NCBI GenBank assembly: GCA_009746045.1
Contig: RPFO01000359.1
Coordinates: 718,662 to 782,661 of the forward strand
Source of the DNA: Mesostigma viride
Lineage: Eukaryota > Streptophyta > Mesostigmatophyceae > Mesostigmatales > Mesostigmataceae
DNA length: 64,000 bases
Reading direction: 5' to 3'
The position numbers were made by a program, and so were the translations under genes. Of the stretch, positions 17,992-26,039 are shown piece by piece (the first letter of the stretch is position 1; every line of letters starts with the position of its first letter). Under the pieces are notes generated by a model. It saw only the letters and a list, made by a program, of their open reading frames with translations. It made no database searches and was not told the DNA's origin.

Positions 17992-17999
17992 CCTTATAT
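17992..17999 (-). promoter_or_regulatory. TATA-like box
   Basis: On the minus strand this reads ATATAAGG, about 55-60 bases before the ATG at 17936. The same TATATAAG/G form precedes the genes at 14224 and 38127, so it is probably a shared promoter element. Confidence 0.4.
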
Positions 18000-18099
18000 T
18001 CTCTCCGTGGGCCAACATCCAAAAGATCTGGGGGTAGTGACGTGGACAGGACCGTAACCGTCGAAAATATCTGGGTCGGCGCGGCGCCGTCCCCGGAAT

Positions 18100-18957
18100 T
18101 TACAGCAACCGCTGTTGGATGCGCTTCTTGCTCCAACTCGAGTATTCTGGCGGGTCGACGTAGCCCCCCCTCGCCCGGGGGGGTCCGAACGGGGGGTTGG
18201 ACAGGGGAGGGTGCCACGTCTCGATCGAGCGGTGTTTATCGTTCCATTCCTTCGCCGCGTTGTCGTAATAGCTTCTCCTAGTTTGGGACTTTTCCTCGGG
18301 GTTCAGACCTCCTCTCTTAAGCAATTTGAACAGATCGTATTCCGCTTGAGTCCCTGGCTCTATCGTACGTCCTCGATTGTTGCGGAGGTATCCACCAGCG
18401 CTATCTCTTGCTCTAGAGTTATATAGCGCGTCCTTGAATTCCGAGGAATAGAAGGGATAGCTGTGTTGCCCTGCCATCCACTCGTTGTGTATGGATTGGC
18501 GTTCCCCCACGAGATCTCGCCATTTGTCACTGGTCATCGACCCTCCACCGTCCAAAAACTTTTGCTTCTCTCTATCCTTGTCTACCAGGTTCTTCATGAC
18601 ACCAGTTCGGTGATTCTCTAAACGTCCTTCCTCATGCAGCCCCTCCAATATCGCGCTGTTGGCACTCTTGTCTAGTCTGGTCAGCCGTATAGCGTCTTTG
18701 AAGGGCGTCTCTCTGGCCACCTCCATCCAAATCTTATCCTGAACATCTCTCGGCAATTGTTGGAGTGTCGTCTCGTCGCCGTTCGTCGCGGACATACTCG
18801 CACTGCCCAATTTATTTACGAGGTCGTCGACCACATTTCCAGCCCTAGTCCTGTGAGACGCTGGCTTCTTGCGTTTGTGGACGCAGCAGAATTTGGAACG
18901 CTTAGTAGCCTCTTTCAGACACGGCCGATTGCTTTTTGTGTAGGCCTTGCATTTCAT
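18100..18957 (-). CDS. Cys/His-motif protein with F-box-like domain
   Basis: A 285-residue protein. It opens with the Cys/His module (CKAYTKSNRPC then CCVHKRKKP) shared with 2955, 13325 and 24560. Residues about 60-105 (LQQLPRDVQDKIWMEV, FKDAIRLTRLDKSANSAI) look like an F-box: the LP-x-DV-x-D-x-I start and the following helices fit. F-box proteins link substrates to SCF ubiquitin ligases, and several algal and amoebal giant viruses encode many; a role in steering host ubiquitination is inference. The C-terminus is basic, hydrophilic and rich in Arg, Lys and Tyr. The frame extends nine codons upstream without an ATG; ATG 18957 puts the Cys motif at residue 3. Confidence 0.7.
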   Translation of the reverse strand: MKCKAYTKSNRPCLKEATKRSKFCCVHKRKKPASHRTRAGNVVDDLVNKLGSASMSATNGDETTLQQLPRDVQDKIWMEVARETPFKDAIRLTRLDKSANSAILEGLHEEGRLENHRTGVMKNLVDKDREKQKFLDGGGSMTSDKWRDLVGERQSIHNEWMAGQHSYPFYSSEFKDALYNSRARDSAGGYLRNNRGRTIEPGTQAEYDLFKLLKRGGLNPEEKSQTRRSYYDNAAKEWNDKHRSIETWHPPLSNPPFGPPRARGGYVDPPEYSSWSKKRIQQRLL

Positions 18958-19012
18958 TATAGGGGTTATTAGGATAATAGGCACATTATAAAATCGTCAT
19001 TATTCAAACAAA

Positions 19013-20182
19013 CTACCTCCTGGCTACTCCGGTCACCCAGAAGGTGCGGCGACCGGACGTCTCGTCCCCCATGCGTACGTTTCCGGTCAGAACGGCGCCG
19101 TATGGGGCCAGCAAGGCTGCGAGAGCGGGGGAGGGAAAACGTTTCGTGAACGTGGACTTGTATCCGAGAAAATCTACGAAGAACAGTCTGCGGAAGTCCG
19201 CCAGAGGCAGGAACCCTCCCTTCTTCAGCCTGACTAGATCGCTGTGGGTGAGAAACAGACGCATCATTTTCGCGACCTCGTGCGTCTCCATCACGGGGTC
19301 CGCCTCCTCGTCGTGCCTGTCCGGTTCGAACCCCAACTCGTTCTCCTCCTCCTGCGCCGACTTCCATCCCAGCACGGCGGTGAGGGCGTCGGCCTGGGGG
19401 TTGTCCTTGGGCTTCCACTTGTGCGAGGACTTCTGTTTCTTGCAGTACGCGTTCGTGATCCTGTCTCTCAGTTCCTTGATCCATTCGTTCATCCACACCG
19501 GTGGCGCGGCGCCCCTGTTGACGATGTGGGACCGGACCTCTTTGAGTCCCTTGAGGTCGGCCAATTCCACCTCTGGGGGGCCGTGACATTCGTCGAGGAA
19601 TGCCTCTTCCTTCTCTCCGATTTCGGTGAACAGGCCGTGCTCTCTTGCGTAGTTCATCATCCACTCTCTCATGGTCTTCTTGTCCCTGGCCGCGTCCCTG
19701 GCCGCGAAATACTTGTCCCCGTCGAACCACGCCGGGAAGGGCGCTATCCCGTCGCACTTCGGCCTGGGGAGTGGGGAGATGATGGCCACGTTCTGCAGCC
19801 AGTACCACCCCTTGTCCGGTTTCGCCGAGTCGGACTGGGGAGGGGTGGACACCCTGGAAAGGATGGCTCCCTTCGCGGACAGGATGGACACCCACATGCG
19901 CATCTCTTCGGACTTCTCCCCCACCCTATCGTCCGGTCCGTCTAGGGCGGACATGTCGTATGGAGGCAGCCCCTTAAGCGCCATGAAGGAGTTGAGCGCG
20001 AACGACAGGGAGTTTCTTAATGTGGGCCATTCCACCATGAGAGCGGACGGTCTCAGACAGGTGTCCACGAACTCGCACACGATCCGCGCCGTGGCCTTCC
20101 TGTCCATATCAAAAAAGTGGGGGGCTTCTACCATGTCCGCGGTGTCCGACGCGGTGGGGGTGTGGACGAAAGAGGACTCCAT
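19013..20182 (-). CDS. Unrecognised 389-residue protein
   Basis: I do not recognise this soluble, acidic-to-neutral protein. Visible segments include FFDMDRKATARIVCEFVDTC near the N-terminus (a helical region), and a C-terminal half containing KMMRLFLTHSDLVRLKKGGF and RRLFFVDFLGY, helical and possibly DNA-binding or scaffold-like. No membrane segment or signal peptide. The ATG at 20182 is the first in frame; the frame is open 12 codons further without one. A minus-strand TATAAAAG box lies at 20231-20238, 49 bases upstream. It ends 55 bases before the start of the F-box-like gene at 18957, so the two could be one transcription unit. Confidence 0.7.
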   Translation of the reverse strand: MESSFVHTPTASDTADMVEAPHFFDMDRKATARIVCEFVDTCLRPSALMVEWPTLRNSLSFALNSFMALKGLPPYDMSALDGPDDRVGEKSEEMRMWVSILSAKGAILSRVSTPPQSDSAKPDKGWYWLQNVAIISPLPRPKCDGIAPFPAWFDGDKYFAARDAARDKKTMREWMMNYAREHGLFTEIGEKEEAFLDECHGPPEVELADLKGLKEVRSHIVNRGAAPPVWMNEWIKELRDRITNAYCKKQKSSHKWKPKDNPQADALTAVLGWKSAQEEENELGFEPDRHDEEADPVMETHEVAKMMRLFLTHSDLVRLKKGGFLPLADFRRLFFVDFLGYKSTFTKRFPSPALAALLAPYGAVLTGNVRMGDETSGRRTFWVTGVARR

Positions 20183-20230
20183 GTTCTGTCGCCTCCCGTG
20201 TATAAGAGGAACGCACAAAACGTTCTCGCT

Positions 20231-20238
20231 CTTTTATA
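20231..20238 (-). promoter_or_regulatory. TATA box for the 20182 gene
   Basis: The minus strand reads TATAAAAG here, 49 bases before the ATG at 20182. The surrounding 228-bp gap between 20183 and 20410 is AT-rich and holds no gene I can support. Confidence 0.45.
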
Positions 20239-20410
20239 CGCACTGTTTGTTCGATTCTGATTGGGTGCATATGCTCAGTGGTTATTTTAAGTTGCCATCC
20301 TTTATTATTATGAAAATTTAATTACAATAAACAAGTCAAATTGCCCTGTCACAGAAGATCGATACACGATAACGAGAATGAGATGAGAACTAAACTAGAT
20401 GCGTCATCGC

Positions 20411-22987
20411 TCAGTTCAGAGACTCGGACACGATGTCCAGAGCGGTCGTCCCGATATCACCCAGAGCGTTGCTGTCGGTGATCGTGTTGGGAGCCGGCTT
20501 CATGAGCGAGCGACTGTGCGAGCCCGAGCCGCGCACCTTCACGAGCTGCATGCTCTCGTCGCTGGCGATGCGGAAACCGTACGTCACGATCTGGTCCTCC
20601 GCGTACATCTCCTTCCAGCCGTACAGCTGGGAGTTGGCGTTGGCGATGACGGCCGCGTTCACGCGGACGTCGTCGAACCAGATGGCGTACCCGGCCTGGC
20701 TCTTCCCGGGGCCCAGGTGCAGGGTCGGCGAGGCGCCGACGTCGACGGACGCGATGAGGGCGGCGACCGAAGAGCCGTTGACGTACAGGGTCGTGTCGGA
20801 GCCGTTGCGGACGAGAGCGATGGCGAACGAGTCGGTGCTCAGGATGCTGGATGCGCTCTCGGCGCTGCTGGTGCCGTCGGACACGGTGATGTGGCCGCCG
20901 TTGGTGACGGACACGGTTGTGGTGGCCGAGCCGCCGGCGTACGACATGATCACGAGACCGTCGGCGCTGGAGCTGGACAGGTCGGCCTTGGGGGTGACCT
21001 TGGCGATGAGGGTGAAGCTGCCGTTGGGCATGGACGACGCGCAGGTGGCGCTCTGGGTCCCTGAGTCGTTCAGCTTCAGCACGCCCCCCGAGACGGACGC
21101 ACCCCCGACGAGGGTCATGGCCTTAGCGCCGACCTCGGAGGTGGTACCGGCGGTGAACTCCCAGCGGATATCGTCGGCTCCTGACGCGAGCTCGGACAGC
21201 TTGACGTTGCTGCCCGGGGCGGTGCGGTCGGCGAGGGCGATGGTGCGCGAGAACAGCAGCTGCCCTCCCTCGATGTGCCAGTACGACCCGGTATTGTCGC
21301 CCTTGTCCTGCGAGGTCTCACCGGCACCCATGTGCCATGTGATGGCGCGGTCGGAGAAGGCGGAGTTGCCGTCCATGAAGACACCGCCGCCGTTCGCGTT
21401 GACGTTGGTGGCGACACCGCCCTCGACGAACGCGAGGGTCATCGTCTTGTCGACGACCTCGACGTTCGTCTCGGTGGTGGTGACGCTGTTCATGGTTCCG
21501 GCGATCTCGAGGTTTCCGGAGATCTTGATGGTTCCATTCGCGGATGTCAGCTCGAGCTGGCCGGCGGATGTGGTGATCTTACCGGCCCCGCCGGCGGTGG
21601 AGGTGAGGATGAGGTCCTTCTTGACGTCGACGGACGCGGCGGCGGTCAGCGACAGAACGTCGTTGGCGGTCGAAATAGCGCTGTCGGTGAAGGTGACTTC
21701 CTCGACGTCAACGGTTCCGGCGGCGGAGGTGAGGTAGAGACCGCCCGAGGAGGTGCTGGCGGTGTTGTCGGTGAACTTGACGTTCTCGATGATGACGGAC
21801 TTGGTGGCTCCGGCGGTCAGGGAGATGTCAGCATCCGACGAGGCGGTGAGGGCGGAATCGGTGAAGATCACGTTCTCGACCTGCACGGTGCCGGCGGCGG
21901 AGGCCAGGGTCAGGGCGCCGGAGGAGGTGTCGATGGCGTTGTCCTTGACCTTCACGTTCTCGATGAGGACGGACTTGGTGGCGCCCGCGGTCAGGGAGAG
22001 GTCGGCATCCGAGGAGACGGTGACGGCGGAGTCGGTGAAGATGACGTTCTCGACCTGCACGGTCCCTGCATACGAGGCCAGGGTGAGGGCACCGGAGACG
22101 GTGTCGATGGCGTTGTCGGTGATCTTGACGTTCTCGAGGACGACCGAGGAGGTGGAGCCGGCGGTGATGGAGATGTTGGCGTCCGACGAGGCGGTGAGGG
22201 CGGAGTCGGTGAAGATGACGTTCTCGACCTGCACGGTGCCTGCGGCGGACGCGAGAGTGAGAGCGCCCGAGGAGGTGTCGATGGCGTTGTCCTTGACCTT
22301 GACGTTCTCGATGATGACGGACTTGGTGGCTCCGGCCGTCAGCGAGAAGTCAGCGTCGCCGTCGATGGTCAGGGCGGAGTTGGTGAAGATGACGTCCTCG
22401 ATCTGCACGGTCCCGGCTGCGGAGGTGAGCTCCAGAGCGCCGGAGGCGGTGTTGACGATCCCGTCGGTGAAGGTGACGTTCTCCACCTGCACGGTGCCTG
22501 ACTCCGCGGTCAGGGCCAGAGTGCCGGAGGAGGTGCTGACGGTGTTGTCGGTCAGCTTGACGCCCTCGACCAGGACGGACTTGGTCGCGCCGGCCGCCAG
22601 CACGAGGTCGACGTCGGTGGCGGGTGCGAGCTGGTTGTCGGTGAACACCACGTCCTCCACCTTGACGCTCTGTGCGCCGGCGAGGGACATGACGTTGTTG
22701 GTGGTCGTGATGACGCTGCCGTCGAACTGCACGTCTTCGATCTTGGGTGTCCCCGAGAAGTTGAACGAGCCGACAGTCAGCGTGCCGGTGATGTTGGTGT
22801 CGCCGACCACCTGCACGATCTTGGACGCGTTCGACCCGTGACCAGCGTTTGGCTTGATCACGATGCGGTCCTGAGCCTGGAAGGTGAGGTCCTTGACGCT
22901 GGCCGTGCCAGACGTGTCGCCCAGAATCTCGTTGGCGAGCACGCGCCTCATCTTGCTAGCTCCCAAGTTCTCGCAGAGAGTGGCCAT
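20411..22987 (-). CDS. Fibre-like beta-solenoid/LamG surface protein, paralogue C
   Basis: An 858-residue relative of the proteins at 4427 and 7228, on the opposite strand about 10 kb away. The head (KDLTFQAQDRIVIKPNAG), a long solenoid, the bridge (GGVFMDGNSAFSDRAITWHMG), one uninterrupted C-terminal LamG domain (DTTLYVNGSSVAAL, GYAIWFDDVRV) and the tail (VTYGFRIASDESMQLVKVRGSG) are all present. The variable domain between solenoid and bridge is missing, so this is the minimal architecture. The solenoid is built from 58-residue repeats (GTVQVENVIFTDSAL then VKVKDNAIDTSSGALTLAS). A TATATATACA box precedes the ATG by about 15 bases. Likely a structural or surface protein. Confidence 0.85.
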   Translation of the reverse strand: MATLCENLGASKMRRVLANEILGDTSGTASVKDLTFQAQDRIVIKPNAGHGSNASKIVQVVGDTNITGTLTVGSFNFSGTPKIEDVQFDGSVITTTNNVMSLAGAQSVKVEDVVFTDNQLAPATDVDLVLAAGATKSVLVEGVKLTDNTVSTSSGTLALTAESGTVQVENVTFTDGIVNTASGALELTSAAGTVQIEDVIFTNSALTIDGDADFSLTAGATKSVIIENVKVKDNAIDTSSGALTLASAAGTVQVENVIFTDSALTASSDANISITAGSTSSVVLENVKITDNAIDTVSGALTLASYAGTVQVENVIFTDSAVTVSSDADLSLTAGATKSVLIENVKVKDNAIDTSSGALTLASAAGTVQVENVIFTDSALTASSDADISLTAGATKSVIIENVKFTDNTASTSSGGLYLTSAAGTVDVEEVTFTDSAISTANDVLSLTAAASVDVKKDLILTSTAGGAGKITTSAGQLELTSANGTIKISGNLEIAGTMNSVTTTETNVEVVDKTMTLAFVEGGVATNVNANGGGVFMDGNSAFSDRAITWHMGAGETSQDKGDNTGSYWHIEGGQLLFSRTIALADRTAPGSNVKLSELASGADDIRWEFTAGTTSEVGAKAMTLVGGASVSGGVLKLNDSGTQSATCASSMPNGSFTLIAKVTPKADLSSSSADGLVIMSYAGGSATTTVSVTNGGHITVSDGTSSAESASSILSTDSFAIALVRNGSDTTLYVNGSSVAALIASVDVGASPTLHLGPGKSQAGYAIWFDDVRVNAAVIANANSQLYGWKEMYAEDQIVTYGFRIASDESMQLVKVRGSGSHSRSLMKPAPNTITDSNALGDIGTTALDIVSESLN
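21760..22440. repeat. 174-bp coding tandem repeats in the solenoid
   Basis: The sequence CGTTCTCGACCTGCACGGT recurs at about 21870, 22044 and 22219, a spacing of 174-175 bp, with well-preserved intervening sequence. The repeats encode 58-residue solenoid units. Nucleotide similarity is high enough to suggest recent copy-number change by unequal recombination. Confidence 0.75.
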
Positions 22988-23075
22988 AGTGAAGTCTTGT
23001 TGTATATATAGTAGTTTTCATATTTTTTTTTTACCCGTAAGCGAATCAGACCCCCTGGCGAACGACTATTGGCTC

Positions 23076-23561
23076 TCACTTGCGTCTCGAGGAAATCTCC
23101 AGCAGAATGGCGAACATCTCCCCTCCCAGGTCAAGCAGTTCCCTGGCCGGGGCGGGAAGTGCGTAGATCTCCACGGTCACGGTGGACACGCTCGCCAGCA
23201 CCGGGGTGAACGCGGCGGAGTCGTCCATGGGGGAGTGGGGGGTGTAGATCTCGATCCCGTTCGGGATGACGAAGAAGTGGGCCTTGCCGCCAAAGTACTT
23301 CTTCCTGTCCGCTACGTTCGTGGGCAGCGCGGTCTGCACTTTCTCCACCTCGCGGTCGTCCAGCTTCATGCGGACGGCGGTGGACGTGAGCGAAGTCCCG
23401 GGTATCTGGGCGTAGACGACGCGACAGGTCTCAACGTTCTGGATGGGCGACGGCAAGACGAACGCGGTCTCACCGGCCTTGTTGGTCCCGCTCACGAGAA
23501 CCCTGTGTGTCGTTTGCCCCGGTGCCATGGTCAGCGGGTTCGTCGCTTGCAATGACGACAT
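23076..23561 (-). CDS. Small structural-type protein, function unknown
   Basis: A 161-residue protein with a beta-rich look (THRVLVSGTNKAGETAFVLP, CRVVYAQIPGTSLT, AHFFVIPNGIEIY, STVTVEIYALP). No signal peptide or membrane segment. It stands upstream of and on the same strand as the fibre gene at 20411-22987, separated by 88 bp with a TATA-like box, so a virion role is plausible. The ATG at 23561 is the first in frame; the five preceding codons lack an ATG. Not recognised as a named family. Confidence 0.65.
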   Translation of the reverse strand: MSSLQATNPLTMAPGQTTHRVLVSGTNKAGETAFVLPSPIQNVETCRVVYAQIPGTSLTSTAVRMKLDDREVEKVQTALPTNVADRKKYFGGKAHFFVIPNGIEIYTPHSPMDDSAAFTPVLASVSTVTVEIYALPAPARELLDLGGEMFAILLEISSRRK

Positions 23562-23595
23562 CGTTATCAATAACACTCCACATTTAAAGTGGCCG

Positions 23596-23853
23596 TCAGC
23601 AAACCATGAGACGGTCGCAGATCTTGGTCGTCATCCAATCGGCGCAATCTACGGGGTCCGTCGGCGGGCACTGCATCTTCTCCAGCTCGTCCGCCACGTC
23701 ATCGATTACGAATTTGATGGAGGGGGGCGACAGCCACGTCACTTGCTGTATGAACTTCCGGATCTCTACTCGCTGCCTCTCGCAGATCTCTCCGCACGTC
23801 ATCGTGTCGGTCAGCACCCCCTTGATAAAAATGTAAATCGATTCTCTCGCCAT
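23596..23853 (-). CDS. Small unknown protein (85 residues)
   Basis: An 85-residue protein starting MARESIYIFIKGVL. The reading frame is open for another 127 codons upstream, but that part translates into low-complexity Pro/Cys/Arg text antisense to other frames, while the last 85 residues look protein-like, with helical segments (CERQRVEIRKFIQQV, KFVIDDVADELEKM) and four Cys in the C-terminal half. I therefore choose ATG 23853. It lies 34 bp upstream of the 23561 gene on the same strand. Function unknown. Confidence 0.55.
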   Translation of the reverse strand: MARESIYIFIKGVLTDTMTCGEICERQRVEIRKFIQQVTWLSPPSIKFVIDDVADELEKMQCPPTDPVDCADWMTTKICDRLMVC

Positions 23854-23887
23854 CACTGTAACGGTCTCGTAGATAAAAAGAGACGCG

Positions 23888-24287
23888 ATGGAACGGTTCG
23901 CGTCCGGCCTGTACCCTGCGAAACCGCCTCCCATGACACCGGAGATATGCGATTGGCTGACGAGAGTCACCGGGGTTAACATGGACGACTTAAAAAGATC
24001 TCCTTCTGATGATGAAAAGCCGCGAGATGGGTGTATGCGTGTCAAAACCTGTCGACCCGTACGCCATGGACACTCTAAGAGGTGGTGCCAACGCCCTCCA
24101 ATTCCTACAAACAACGTGCCATCCCCTCTGCCTGCATCACAGGATGGGGGCGGAGGGCAAAAAGGGGTATCTGGACGCCGTACGGGAGTGGGAAAAAAAT
24201 GAGAGCTGCAGTTATACTGCCAGCGACCAGACATGTCCGCCCCTACCCCCCTGTCATACCTGCCCTCAGCTGCCCCAAAGCCAGTGA
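23888..24287 (+). other. Probable small gene read in two frames
   Basis: Coding-like text starts at ATG 23888 (MERFASGLYPAKPPPMTP, DWLTRVTGVNMDDL) and runs to about 24030. After that this frame becomes Arg/Pro low complexity, while the next frame becomes protein-like (DTLRGGANALQFLQTT, KGYLDAVREWEKNES) up to a stop at 24285-24287. Either a frameshift divides one gene, or a tiny intron joins the two (GTGTAT at 24031 and CTAAG ending at 24079 would restore the frame with 49 bases removed), or two genes overlap. The evidence does not decide. Confidence 0.35.
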
Positions 24288-24520
24288 TGATCTTGGACGA
24301 CGCGACGTCCTATGTTAACGGTATCTCTTCTTCCGCTGCCACGACGGCGTTCGACCCGCTGACGAGCGTGGGGTCTTACTACCGCGAGTTCTATTCCGTT
24401 CCCGTCTACGCCGCGCCCAACGGGGAAGGGACGGGGGTCGGGGACATGAAGTCGATGCTGGAGAGCATCTATTCCGACGACGGCGCGTCCAAGATATTCC
24501 GCCGCACTCCGAAGTATTAG
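24233..24520 (+). CDS. Small unknown protein (95 residues)
   Basis: A 95-residue Ser/Ala/Tyr-rich protein (MSAPTPLSYLPSAAPKPVM, TSVGSYYREFYSVPVY, MKSMLESIYSDDGASK). No membrane segment, no recognised domain; possibly a small virion protein. Its start overlaps the tail of the preceding two-frame region. AATAAA occurs 11 bp after the stop, consistent with a gene end, and the next gene begins 40 bp later. Confidence 0.6.
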   Translation: MSAPTPLSYLPSAAPKPVMILDDATSYVNGISSSAATTAFDPLTSVGSYYREFYSVPVYAAPNGEGTGVGDMKSMLESIYSDDGASKIFRRTPKY

Positions 24521-24559
24521 CCATATCTCAATAAAAATGTCCGCCACGTCCTATAGTCC

Positions 24560-24988
24560 ATGCGCTGTCTCGCAAAGACTAAGTTGGGGGCCGATTGCAG
24601 GAACACCGCAAAACGGAAGGGGTTGTGCCACGTTCACGGCGCGCACCACAGCGCGAACACGAGGTCGTTCACTTCAGACAGGCTCGAGGAATCGGCGCGG
24701 AGGTACTCGAAGATGATGGCGCCGCTGACACAGAGATACAGGAACGCTCGGGCCGGGAGCCAGGCCGCCAACTTCCGCGACAATATCACCGGGCGTTACG
24801 CGGCCATGGTGGAGGTGTCCAAGAAGATGAAGAGGTCCAACGACGACGCCCTCAAGACAGCCCCCGTGCGCAATATGATTCGCTCCAGGGCCCCTGACAT
24901 CCGGGCCGTGCATCACGCGATGGGTTCTTCTCGCCACAGAATGCCGGCGAGGGGGTCGCCGCGGGGGTTGCAAATGCTCGTAGGGTAG
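24560..24988 (+). CDS. Cys/His-motif small basic protein
   Basis: A 142-residue basic protein that begins directly with the Cys/His module (MRCLAKTKLGADC, then GLCHVHG), the fourth copy in the window. The remainder is helical and Arg/Lys/Met-rich (EESARRYSKMMAPLTQRY, AAMVEVSKKMKR). It is the shortest member of the set, giving the N-terminal motif almost alone. A putative zinc-binding module is inferred from Cys/His spacing. GCAATAAA follows the stop at about 25012. Confidence 0.65.
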   Translation: MRCLAKTKLGADCRNTAKRKGLCHVHGAHHSANTRSFTSDRLEESARRYSKMMAPLTQRYRNARAGSQAANFRDNITGRYAAMVEVSKKMKRSNDDALKTAPVRNMIRSRAPDIRAVHHAMGSSRHRMPARGSPRGLQMLVG

Positions 24989-25045
24989 GGTAATTATCCT
25001 CTTTTAATTTCGCAATAAATGGTAACGTAACATTATGATTAAGTA

Positions 25046-25279
25046 ATGAATTACATGCTCTCTCAATACGCTTACATTCTAGGTATCAACGACATGGCGG
25101 ACGACCCGGAGTACGAGTCCACCGCCACGTCCAAACCGACTCCTATGTCCGAATTACTAAACCAGACTTGTGTAGCCGGAAAGGTTTACGGCAATTCCAA
25201 CAGATGCGTACGATTCCGTACTCGCAATCTTCACAAACACTGGATGACCCTCTTGAACGGTGATGTCGACGGCGGCTGA
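25046..25279 (+). CDS. Possible small protein, convergent overlap
   Basis: An ATG-started frame of 77 codons. The first 37 codons lie in otherwise empty sequence and read plausibly (MNYMLSQYAYILGINDMADD), but the last 41 overlap the 3' end of the convergent gene at 25157-25981. It may be a real small gene or chance. No domain seen. Confidence 0.25.
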   Translation: MNYMLSQYAYILGINDMADDPEYESTATSKPTPMSELLNQTCVAGKVYGNSNRCVRFRTRNLHKHWMTLLNGDVDGG

Positions 25280-25981
25280 CCCGAACGCGATCTTCTTGCC
25301 GTTCACGCTTCCCACCGACTGGATCGCCGGTATCTGCACGGTGGAGGACGTTTCGCCCCACACAACCACCACGGTGAACGGATGGACCGTGTTGTCGCCG
25401 GTGTCAGGCACGTCATAGGCAGTCAACGACACTTTGTGGATGTCCATGCCGAACGGTAGCTGGGGGCAGGCCAACCCTCCCGTGGAAAGAGACATGAACG
25501 AGGGCGAGGCGTTGGCCACGATCGGACCCGTGTACTGGAACGCGTCAGACACGACCGCCGTGCGGGGTGCCGCGTTCACCCACTTGGATGTAGGGGCGTT
25601 GTAGGTGAGAACTTGCCCGTTTTGTGGGGTGGTGATGGAGACGTCCGGGGCCTCGGACAGAGAGGAGATGGTATCGTTTTTCAAGTAACTCACCGTGACG
25701 GCGTGACGAGCGGCAGTAGGAACTCCGTGTATGGATAGGGACCCCTGCACGTCCAAACTTCCCAGCACGGTCACGTCCGAGTGAAAGGCAAAGTCCCCGG
25801 CGCCGTCTTCTCCTCTCGTTATGTCCACCGCGTCTACGTAATCGTTCACGTCCGCGTCGTACGTTCTCATGACCAGCTGTTCGCCGATCGAAGTGATCTC
25901 CACGTCGTTGTCGTGGGGCTTACCTACCGGATCCGCGCTGAAGGTCATGGCGTGCACGTTCACCGTTCCCAGTGTCGACAT
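25157..25981 (-). CDS. Tail-fibre-like structural protein
   Basis: A 274-residue beta-rich protein. Residues about 75-135 contain a signature common in phage tail fibres, a short collar of repeated words ending NGQVLTYNAPTSKWVNA, where the G-x-x-L-x-Y...W-x-N pattern marks a trimeric fibre shaft repeat. The C-terminal half (about 145-274) looks like a beta-sandwich (HPFTVVVVWGETSSTVQIP, GHPVFVKIASTES). The same L-T-Y-x-P-x-x-W pattern occurs near the N-terminus of the divergent giant at 26040 (GEALTYTPTVWVHGA), so the two share a shaft motif and a 58-bp divergent promoter region. Probably part of the virion surface. Confidence 0.7.
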   Translation of the reverse strand: MSTLGTVNVHAMTFSADPVGKPHDNDVEITSIGEQLVMRTYDADVNDYVDAVDITRGEDGAGDFAFHSDVTVLGSLDVQGSLSIHGVPTAARHAVTVSYLKNDTISSLSEAPDVSITTPQNGQVLTYNAPTSKWVNAAPRTAVVSDAFQYTGPIVANASPSFMSLSTGGLACPQLPFGMDIHKVSLTAYDVPDTGDNTVHPFTVVVVWGETSSTVQIPAIQSVGSVNGKKIAFGSAAVDITVQEGHPVFVKIASTESYASVGIAVNLSGYTSLV

Positions 25982-26039
25982 GCGCTAGTGTTACTTACAT
26001 GGCTGATTTATTTTTTAATGAAAAAGAAATGTCTCTTGA

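Noticed and set aside
20433-22841. Long plus-strand frames opposite fibre paralogue C
   Set aside because: Same reason: antisense of repeated solenoid codons, with no domain-like sequence.
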